From Dichotomicrobium sp964650735 (GTDB lineage: Bacteria > Pseudomonadota > Alphaproteobacteria > Rhizobiales > Rhodomicrobiaceae): a stretch of DNA of 15,127 nucleotides. This document shows, in pieces, positions 10,080 through 15,127 of this stretch (its first letter is position 1; each line of letters starts with the position of its first letter). The translations under genes and the position numbers were made by a program. The stretch is taken from positions 1-15,127 of the forward strand of contig CAZYUT010000045.1 in the NCBI GenBank assembly GCA_964650735.1, given 5' to 3'. Under the pieces are notes generated by a model, which was not told the origin of the DNA, did no database searches, and worked only from the letters and a program-made list of their open reading frames with translations.

Positions 10080-10625
10080 CTACCCGAGGGCGAAAAACAC
10101 GAACAGCAGCGCAATCACCGTGGCCAGCATGATCCACACCCACGCCGGAACGCTGACCGCAGAGGTATGCACCGGCGCAGTGCCTGGATGTTCGATTTCG
10201 TTGGCGAAGTTCGTAAAGAACTTTTCGGCCATGCTGCGCGCTGTCGCGTCGATCAGGCGGTTGCCAAGCTGAGCGATCTTGCCGCTCACGCGCGCGTCGA
10301 CGTCATAAGACAACCTGGTTTCGCCGCCGTTTTCCGTCAGCAGCACATTCGCCCCTCCGGATGCCGAACCGGCCGAGCCGCCGCTGCCGCTGCCCTCGAT
10401 GCGGTAGGACTCCGGCGGATTCAGATCCTTCAGCTCCACCTCGCCGTTAAACTTGGTGTTCACCGGCCCGATCTTGACGTTCACAACGGCCGCCAGCTTG
10501 TTGTTGGCGACGCGCTCCAGGCTTTCACAGCCGGGAATGCAGCGCTGAAGCACCGCCGGGTCGTTCAACTTTTCCCAGACCTCCTGACGCGGCGCTGGCA
10601 GCGTATGCGACCCTGACATCTTCAT
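10080..10625 (-). CDS. coxG: CoxG-like SRPBCC protein with C-terminal membrane anchor
   Basis: 181 residues. The N-terminal 150 residues match the CoxG branch of the SRPBCC (START-like) fold: MSGSHTLPAPRQEVWEKLNDPAVLQRCIPG at the start, then KIGPVNTKFNGEVEL and a helical SMAEKFFTNFANEI near the end. A C-terminal hydrophobic helix (about 160-180, VPAWVWIMLATVIALLFVFF) anchors it in the membrane. In aerobic CO oxidisers CoxG helps place CO dehydrogenase at the membrane. Gly/Ser-rich residues 79-91 (GSGSGGSAGSASG) form an internal loop. The nearby MocA-like gene fits the same pathway, but coxMSL structural genes are not in the window. Start: AGGGAGGGA ends 6 nt before the ATG at 10625, so the open frame extending up to 10931 is rejected. 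coxG-like proteins also accompany other molybdenum hydroxylases, so CO is not a firm substrate. Confidence 0.88.
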   Translation of the reverse strand: MKMSGSHTLPAPRQEVWEKLNDPAVLQRCIPGCESLERVANNKLAAVVNVKIGPVNTKFNGEVELKDLNPPESYRIEGSGSGGSAGSASGGANVLLTENGGETRLSYDVDARVSGKIAQLGNRLIDATARSMAEKFFTNFANEIEHPGTAPVHTSAVSVPAWVWIMLATVIALLFVFFALG

Positions 10626-10927
10626 GTTGGTTCCCTCCCTCGACGGGCGCCGGTGCGCGGCGCGGCTGCGGTGGGCGCTTTGCGTGCTGGCGGGACGTTC
10701 CGCTCGCGAGGTTTGCGCCGGAGACATCTCTGCCAACCGTGACCCGGCGCCGGGAAAACCGCAAGAGGCCGCGGTCAGTTTTGCCGGCAGTTCCCGCTCG
10801 CAGATCGGATTGCGGCCCCAGGGCGCGTCTCCGGCGACAGGTGCTGCCGCGGCGTGGGCCTTGGAAAGGGGGGCGGCGACGGGCGGTTCCACCGGGCCGA
10901 ACGCGGAGCCGTGCGGATGCAACAGCC
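10626..10927. other. 302-bp spacer between histidine kinase and coxG-like gene
   Basis: I see no supported gene here; all three minus-strand and plus-strand open frames crossing it are low-complexity Arg/Ala/Gly-rich shadows. A perfect 12-bp palindrome CCCGGCGCCGGG lies at 10743-10754, next to a short A/T-rich stretch, and could be an operator, although such palindromes arise readily in GC-rich DNA. No intrinsic terminator with a U-run follows the kinase stop at 10928. Confidence 0.45.
10632..10640 (-). promoter_or_regulatory. Shine-Dalgarno fixing the coxG-like start
   Basis: AGGGAGGGA on the minus strand, 6 nt before the ATG at 10625. It decides between this start and 102 extra codons of open frame upstream, which carry no SRPBCC-like sequence. 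Confidence 0.75.
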
Positions 10928-12901
10928 TCAAGTTTCTCTGGAGTGGACAGTTTCACGGAGCCGCCGGCCGGCATGGCCGAGCCGCCGGATCGCCTTGACA
11001 AGCGCGTTGAACTCGAACGGCTTGGTCAGGAAGGCTTCCACGCCGTGCGGTTGATAGGCCGTCTCCGCCCCTCGCATGGCGTTGGCGGTCAGCGCGATGA
11101 TCGGGATGCGCCGCTTCCAGTCGGTGCGCGCGCGGATGCGGGCAATGGCTTCGAGGCCGGTCATTTCCGGCATCTGGTTATCCATGATGATGAGGTCGAA
11201 CTCATCGGCCTCAACCGCTTGTAGCGCCTGGCGGCCAGTCTCAGCCAGTGTGACCTGGCAGTTCAGCGTATCGAGCATCTCGGTAATGAGGCGCTGGTTC
11301 ACGGGATGGTCCTCGGCGACGAGGATGTGATAGCTGACTGGCGGATGCTCCATCCCGCCCGAGTCAGGAGCCGGGTTCGAGCCCCCATCGGGCGCGCTGA
11401 TCTGCAGCGGCAAACGCACGACAAAGGTGGAGCCACGACCAAGCGCGCTGCGCACGTCGATCTCGCCGCCCATCAACTCAACGAGCCCTTTGGTGATCGC
11501 CAGGCCAAGGCCCGCGCCGCCAGCGCTGGCTGTCGCGCCATCGACGCGCGTGAACCTGTCGAAGATCGCTTCCAGCTTATCTTGCGGAATGCCGGGGCCA
11601 GTGTCGGAAACCTCGAAGACGATGCCGCTCTCCTGCGCGTTCAAGGCGATGGTGACTGCGCCATCATCGGTGTAATTGATGCCATTGCCGACAAGATTGA
11701 ACAGGATTTGCCGTACGCGCGCCCGGTCGGCTCTCACGGTCGCGCCATCGCACAGCGCAATATCCGTACGCAATTCCAGCCCCTTCTGGTCGGCAAGCGG
11801 CTGCAGCAGGCCGACTGTCTCCTCAACGAGGTCCGCGAGGTCAAATTCTTCCGGCGTCAGTACAACGCTGTTGCTGGCGATGCGCGAAAGGTCCAGCAGA
11901 TCGTTGACAAGCTGCAGCAGGTGCTCGGAGGAGGACTTCACAATCTCGGCGCGTTCGCGCTGCTTATCGGATAGCTCATCGAGCAGCATGAGCTGGATGA
12001 ACCCCATGATGCCATTGATGGGGGTGCGCAGCTCATGGCTGATATTGGCGACGAACTCGCTCTTGGCCTTGTCCGCGGCTTCGGCACGGGCGCGGGCCTC
12101 CTCGAGCGCGGCTTCTTGCTGCTTGAAGGCAGTGACGTCAGAGCGGATGCCGATCATCTCGCCCTGGGGGGTCCGGCGCTCGCGGCGCAGCATCCAGCGC
12201 CCGTCTGCGAAGCGCACCATCGTCTCGGCATTGGTGGCGGCCCGCCGCGCCTCAAGCTGCCGCTGGATCCAGACCTCCGGGTCTTCGCCTTCGGTGTCAT
12301 AATGCCCGCGCTGCAATGATGTGCGGACGATCTTTTCGAAAGTCATGCCGGGCTCGATGAGATCGGCGTCGGCTTCCCGCATTTTTCGGTAGGCGCTGTT
12401 GGCCATCACCAGCCGGTCATACTCGTCGTAGATGACAAAGCCTTCCGAGATCGCCTCGATCGCAGAGGCCAATCGGCTTTCAGCCCGTTCTGCCGCGCGC
12501 CGCGCCGCCTCCAGCATGCGCTTCTGCTGGTACTCGGCGGTGACATCGCGCTGGACGGCGATGAACTTTTCGAGGCGGCCATCGGCATCTCTGACCGGGC
12601 AGATGTTCAGGTCGGTCCAATAGGCCTTGCCGCTGCTGGTGTAATTAACGAGGGTGCAGCGGATATCCGCGCCAGCACGGATCGCCTCGCGGATGCGCCG
12701 GACTGTGGCCGGGTCGGTCTCCGGCCCCTGCAACAGTTCACCGGGGCGGCGGCCTTGGAAATCATCCAAGCCATAGCCGCTGAGCCGCTCCATCGCCTCA
12801 TTGACCCAGATCGCCCGGCCTTCGGCATCCGAGATCACCACGCAGTCAGAGATATGCTCTGCGACCAGCGCAAGCAGCGCGTTCTGCTCGGCCTTCTCCG
12901 C
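10928..12901 (-). CDS. Hybrid histidine kinase, C-terminal part (PAS-PAS-HisKA-HATPase-REC), 5' end in assembly gap
   Basis: About 657 residues are readable downstream of the gap. Numbered from the GTG at 12841, the order is: a PAS domain (from about 20 residues before 1 to 100; CVVISDAEGRAIWVNEAME), a second PAS (about 125-240; EGFVIYDEYDRLVMANSAY), a coiled linker (240-260), the HisKA domain with phospho-acceptor His269 in NISHELRTP, the HATPase domain with N-box NLVGNGINYT (382-391), DTGPGIP (413-419) and GAGLGLA (442-448), and a receiver domain (503-620) with Asp554 in IIMDNQMP and Lys607. It is therefore a complete hybrid kinase core that can pass phosphate from His to its own Asp. No membrane segments are visible, so it is probably a cytoplasmic sensor. 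No response-regulator gene or Hpt domain is adjacent, so its output partner lies elsewhere. The GTG at 12841 is not the true start: PAS sequence continues in frame to the gap. Confidence 0.93.
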   Translation of the reverse strand, partial: AEKAEQNALLALVAEHISDCVVISDAEGRAIWVNEAMERLSGYGLDDFQGRRPGELLQGPETDPATVRRIREAIRAGADIRCTLVNYTSSGKAYWTDLNICPVRDADGRLEKFIAVQRDVTAEYQQKRMLEAARRAAERAESRLASAIEAISEGFVIYDEYDRLVMANSAYRKMREADADLIEPGMTFEKIVRTSLQRGHYDTEGEDPEVWIQRQLEARRAATNAETMVRFADGRWMLRRERRTPQGEMIGIRSDVTAFKQQEAALEEARARAEAADKAKSEFVANISHELRTPINGIMGFIQLMLLDELSDKQRERAEIVKSSSEHLLQLVNDLLDLSRIASNSVVLTPEEFDLADLVEETVGLLQPLADQKGLELRTDIALCDGATVRADRARVRQILFNLVGNGINYTDDGAVTIALNAQESGIVFEVSDTGPGIPQDKLEAIFDRFTRVDGATASAGGAGLGLAITKGLVELMGGEIDVRSALGRGSTFVVRLPLQISAPDGGSNPAPDSGGMEHPPVSYHILVAEDHPVNQRLITEMLDTLNCQVTLAETGRQALQAVEADEFDLIIMDNQMPEMTGLEAIARIRARTDWKRRIPIIALTANAMRGAETAYQPHGVEAFLTKPFEFNALVKAIRRLGHAGRRLRETVHSRET

Positions 12902-13001
12902 NNNNNNNNNNNNNNNNNNNNNNNNNNNNNNNNNNNNNNNNNNNNNNNNNNNNNNNNNNNNNNNNNNNNNNNNNNNNNNNNNNNNNNNNNNNNNNNNNNN
13001 N
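12902..13001. other. Assembly gap (100 N) inside the hybrid kinase gene
   Basis: Exactly 100 N. This is the conventional placeholder for unknown gap length. The reading frames on the two sides differ by one, so the true gap cannot be 100 bases if the gene is intact. Confidence 0.95.
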
Positions 13002-13292
13002 GGCGAACCGCCAGCGGGACATGCTGACCGGACCGCGCAACGACCCGCGCTTTACGCGCATCAGGGCCGCATGGCGCCGGCGTAGCCCTTCCGGAACGAG
13101 TGTGTTGATGTGCTGGCCGATCAGCGCATTGCCCGGCCAGCCGAACATGCATCGCGCCGCATCGTTCAGCCACGCAATCCGCCCGCTCCGGTCGACGACC
13201 AGAATTCCATCAGGGCAAGCTTTTGCGATGCCGTCCCAGTGCATAAAGCCTTCCAAGCGCGGGATGGTCGGTGCGGGAATGAGTAAATCCAC
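13002..13292 (-). CDS. Hybrid histidine kinase, N-terminal part (first PAS domain), 3' end in assembly gap
   Basis: 97 readable residues carry the start of a PAS domain: HWDGIAKACPDGILVVD, RIAWLNDAARCMFGW, LIGQHINTLVPEGLRRRH. This is the pattern of the first PAS of multi-PAS kinases. It runs into the gap in the middle of the domain, so it is read here as the 5' part of the kinase that resumes after the gap. Starts: a GTG at 13292, or an ATG at 13244 preceded by GGAAGG 4 nt upstream and immediately before the PAS. The ATG is arguably better supported. The assignment to one gene is inference from domain order and strand. Confidence 0.78.
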
Positions 13293-13300
13293 TCGAGGCT

Positions 13301-13349
13301 AATTTTTCGTCTTGCGATTTGCTCAAATGGGACAGATCGCGAAAAAATT
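13301..13349. repeat. Imperfect inverted repeat in the spacer upstream of the kinase
   Basis: AATTTTTC and GCGAT on the left (13301-13318) are mirrored by ATCGC and GAAAAAATT on the right (13336-13349), with a 5-nt bulge and a 17-nt loop. It occupies an unusually AT-rich 80-bp spacer between the DUF429 stop and the kinase start. It could be a regulatory site or a bidirectional transcription barrier; neither is shown. Confidence 0.4.
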
Positions 13350-13372
13350 TGCAGTCAGCGCGAAGGTGGGCA

Positions 13373-14182
13373 TCAGACGGCCAGATCAGCGATCCAGCCT
13401 TCAAGCGGATCGACATCAGGCGGCGCGCCGTAACGCTCCTTTCGAAGCTGCCAGGCCCAGGCGGCCTGCACTGCGCAGAGCAGCGCATCCAGCTCATCAG
13501 CGCCGGGGTCTTCGCAAAGGCCCGGATCGGCCACCACCGCGAAGCCGGACCGCTCGCGCCAGAGCGCACCGGTCAGTTTGACAAGCAGTTCGTGACGCGC
13601 CTCCTGCTGCGCCGCCGTCTGTTTGGCGCGGCTATCGTTCTTGTAGCTACGCGGTCCGATGAGCTTGCGCGCCAGCGCGCCAGGATAGGCCTCAACGGCG
13701 ATCCGCTGCGGGTCGCCATCTTGCACGTACGGGATCGTGACGCCCGCCGCGACGAGCCGCGGCGCGCCCTCGAAGAACATCAGCGCGACCGGCGTGCCGT
13801 AGAGCTTCTGCGGGCTGATCGAGCCAGCGGCGATGTCGCTCGCGCGGCGGTGTTCCTTGTCGCCCGGCGCACGGTCGCGGCGATAGTCCTCCAGCGCGGC
13901 CCGGAACCCGTCGCGGCCGAGGCGCGCAGCGTACGCGACATAGCCGCTCCAGGTTCGCGGCCAGTCCGCGTTTTGGATGAACCGCCGCGGCAGTCCGAAT
14001 GGGAAATCGAGCCCTGCGATCCAAGGCCCCGGCCGGCGCAGCGCCGCCTCGAACGCAGCGAAGCTGGTGAAGGCTTCAATCTCGCCTGCCTCTAACGTGC
14101 CGCCTTCCAAACGGCAGCGCAGGCAGGTGATCGGCTTGGATCGGCGTGGCCGGCTGGTGAAGTCGATGCCGTAGACCTCCAT
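13373..14182 (-). CDS. DUF429 family protein (RNase H-like fold, predicted nuclease)
   Basis: 269 residues, typical for DUF429. Seen: GIDFTSRP at 5-12, GLDFPFGLP at 57-65, SPQKLYGTP at 123-131, EAYPG at 164-168, DELDALLCAVQAAWA at 229-243 and EGWI at 261-264. The spaced acidic residues (Asp7, Asp59, Glu164, Asp229/Asp232) fit the RNase H-like fold proposed for the family. No activity has been firmly assigned to the family as far as I know. No signal peptide or membrane segment is visible. The ATG lies 9 bp after the stop of the MBL-fold gene, without a strong Shine-Dalgarno, so translation is probably coupled to it. A functional link to the MBL protein is not obvious, because that protein is exported and this one should be cytoplasmic. 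Confidence 0.87.
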   Translation of the reverse strand: MEVYGIDFTSRPRRSKPITCLRCRLEGGTLEAGEIEAFTSFAAFEAALRRPGPWIAGLDFPFGLPRRFIQNADWPRTWSGYVAYAARLGRDGFRAALEDYRRDRAPGDKEHRRASDIAAGSISPQKLYGTPVALMFFEGAPRLVAAGVTIPYVQDGDPQRIAVEAYPGALARKLIGPRSYKNDSRAKQTAAQQEARHELLVKLTGALWRERSGFAVVADPGLCEDPGADELDALLCAVQAAWAWQLRKERYGAPPDVDPLEGWIADLAV

Positions 14183-14191
14183 CCGGCCGCG

Positions 14192-15034
14192 TCAACGCGG
14201 GTCGATGAACCCGGACAATTCCGGGCCGGGGAGAACCATGACCGTGGGCTTTGACGGCAGGCTGGCGGCCGTCACCGTGATCGAGGCCGAGTCATTGATC
14301 TTCACGTCGTAGCGCTCGCCCACCTGATCGAGGAACGTCTGCAGCCGGCCACGGCTGAAATAATGCATTGGGAGCACAAGACGCGCCTTGAGCAGCTCCA
14401 GCACTTCCATCATCGCAGGCTGCGCCATGGTGTAGGAGCCGTCCACAGGCACCATGACCACGTCCAGTTGGCCGATCACTCCGAGATATTCGGGGCCGAG
14501 CGTGTGATGAAGATGCCCGAGATGTCCAATGCAGATGTCGGCCACCTCAAAGATGAAGATCGAATTGCCGTCTTTCTCGCGGATGCCGCTCCAGCCGCGG
14601 ATATCGGTAGTCACATTCCGGATGAGGACGTCGCCCACGGTGATGTTGTGCTTGGCGGGCTCTCCCGGCGTCCCCCAGCCGCGCAGCACATGCTCGATCC
14701 GCGGATCGGGATTATTGGTGTAATGCGTGCTGTGCGCGTGGTTCATCGTCACCACGGTCGGAACCGGACCGGGGCCGGCATAGCCTGCATAATCGGTTGC
14801 GATGATAACGCCTCCGGCGCTTTCGATGCGGAAGGTCGCGTGCCCGACGAAGGTAATCTTCACCTCGAACTGGGATAGCGATGCCGTGTTCAGCGAGGCG
14901 TATTGGACACGCGGCACGCTTTCGGCAAGCGCGAGGCAGCGGCTGGCCGCTGGCGGCTCTTGCGCGATCGCGCGGGCGGAAAATGCGGCGAAGACAGCAA
15001 GGGCGAGACCAAGAACGAAGAACCGAATACGCAT
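14192..15034 (-). CDS. Exported MBL-fold (UlaG-like) metallohydrolase with altered HxHxDH motif
   Basis: 280 residues. A signal peptide is visible (residues 1 to about 24: MRIRFF, hydrophobic VLGLALAVFAAFSA, then RAIAQ), so a periplasmic location is likely. Metallo-beta-lactamase fold marks: ITFVGHATFRIES (60-72), IIATDYAGY (77-85), the metal-binding cluster HAHSTH at 99-104, GHLGH at 170-174, VDGSYT at 197-202 and MHYF at 223-226. The usual HxHxDH has Thr103 where Asp is expected, so the second metal site may be altered; I believe related alphaproteobacterial sequences share this, but that is memory, not a search. Substrate unknown. Start: GGAG lies 6 nt before the ATG at 15034. The in-frame ATG at 15046 lacks a ribosome site, and upstream starts would spoil the signal peptide. 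Confidence 0.87.
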   Translation of the reverse strand: MRIRFFVLGLALAVFAAFSARAIAQEPPAASRCLALAESVPRVQYASLNTASLSQFEVKITFVGHATFRIESAGGVIIATDYAGYAGPGPVPTVVTMNHAHSTHYTNNPDPRIEHVLRGWGTPGEPAKHNITVGDVLIRNVTTDIRGWSGIREKDGNSIFIFEVADICIGHLGHLHHTLGPEYLGVIGQLDVVMVPVDGSYTMAQPAMMEVLELLKARLVLPMHYFSRGRLQTFLDQVGERYDVKINDSASITVTAASLPSKPTVMVLPGPELSGFIDPR

Positions 15035-15040
15035 GCACTG

Positions 15041-15044
15041 CTCC
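15041..15044 (-). promoter_or_regulatory. Shine-Dalgarno fixing the MBL-fold start
   Basis: GGAG on the minus strand, 6 nt before the ATG at 15034. It selects the start that puts the signal peptide at the N-terminus. Confidence 0.6.
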
Positions 15045-15127
15045 ATGTTTAAGGCGCTCATGGAGCATAACACAAGTAAACCTCTCCCGCTGGCAAAGCT
15101 CGCCTCGAGCCTGTTCAACGAAATCCG

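Noticed and set aside
10626..10931. N-terminal extension of the coxG-like gene by 102 codons
   Set aside because: The strong Shine-Dalgarno and the conserved SRPBCC N-terminus both point to the ATG at 10625; the extension is Ala/Pro/Arg-rich.
11306..11974. 222-codon plus-strand open frame opposite the kinase
   Set aside because: Shadow of the HATPase/HisKA coding region; no motif.

Overview
The window is GC-rich DNA (roughly 65% by eye). Its gene content and protein style suggest an alphaproteobacterium, probably of the Hyphomicrobiales: a CoxG/MocA pair, an MgtC protein, a DUF429 protein, a UlaG-like MBL protein and a multi-PAS hybrid kinase. This placement is inference, because no rRNA or single-copy marker is present. 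A run of 100 N at 12902-13001 shows that this is a scaffolded draft or metagenome assembly. I see no tRNA, rRNA, CRISPR array, insertion sequence or phage gene.

Layout. From 1 to 1021 (minus) lies the N-terminal part of a dihydrolipoyl-dehydrogenase-like flavoprotein that runs off the window. Divergent from it, a plus-strand pair occupies about 1292-5456: a P2-type (Ca2+-ATPase-like) cation pump with an N-terminal HMA-like domain, and an overlapping gene for a highly divergent S-adenosylmethionine synthetase. All later genes are on the minus strand. In order of transcription these are: a secreted MBL-fold hydrolase and a DUF429 protein (15034 to 13373); a PAS-rich hybrid histidine kinase interrupted by the gap (13292 to 10928); a membrane-anchored CoxG-like protein (10625-10080), an MgtC/SapB membrane protein (9995-9477) and a MocA-like nucleotidyltransferase (9425-8799); a CrtI-like FAD oxidoreductase, a DUF5132 protein and an HMA-like membrane protein (8708 to 6320); and an isolated AT-rich gene for a small exported protein of unknown function (6099-5509).

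How the genes may work together. Two themes stand out. First, cation or metal handling at the membrane: the HMA-like fold without a CxxC motif occurs both at the pump's N-terminus and in the small HMA/transmembrane protein, which overlaps a DUF5132 gene. Small TM plus helical proteins of this general kind partner P-type ATPases in mycobacteria (PacL). Second, a piece of the molybdenum-hydroxylase maturation toolkit (CoxG and a MocA-like protein) without the structural subunits. The most unusual item is the pump-MetK pair. The two genes overlap by 8 bp behind a perfect Shine-Dalgarno sequence, and the MetK lacks several residues that are catalytic in E. coli MetK, so it may not be an ordinary SAM synthetase.
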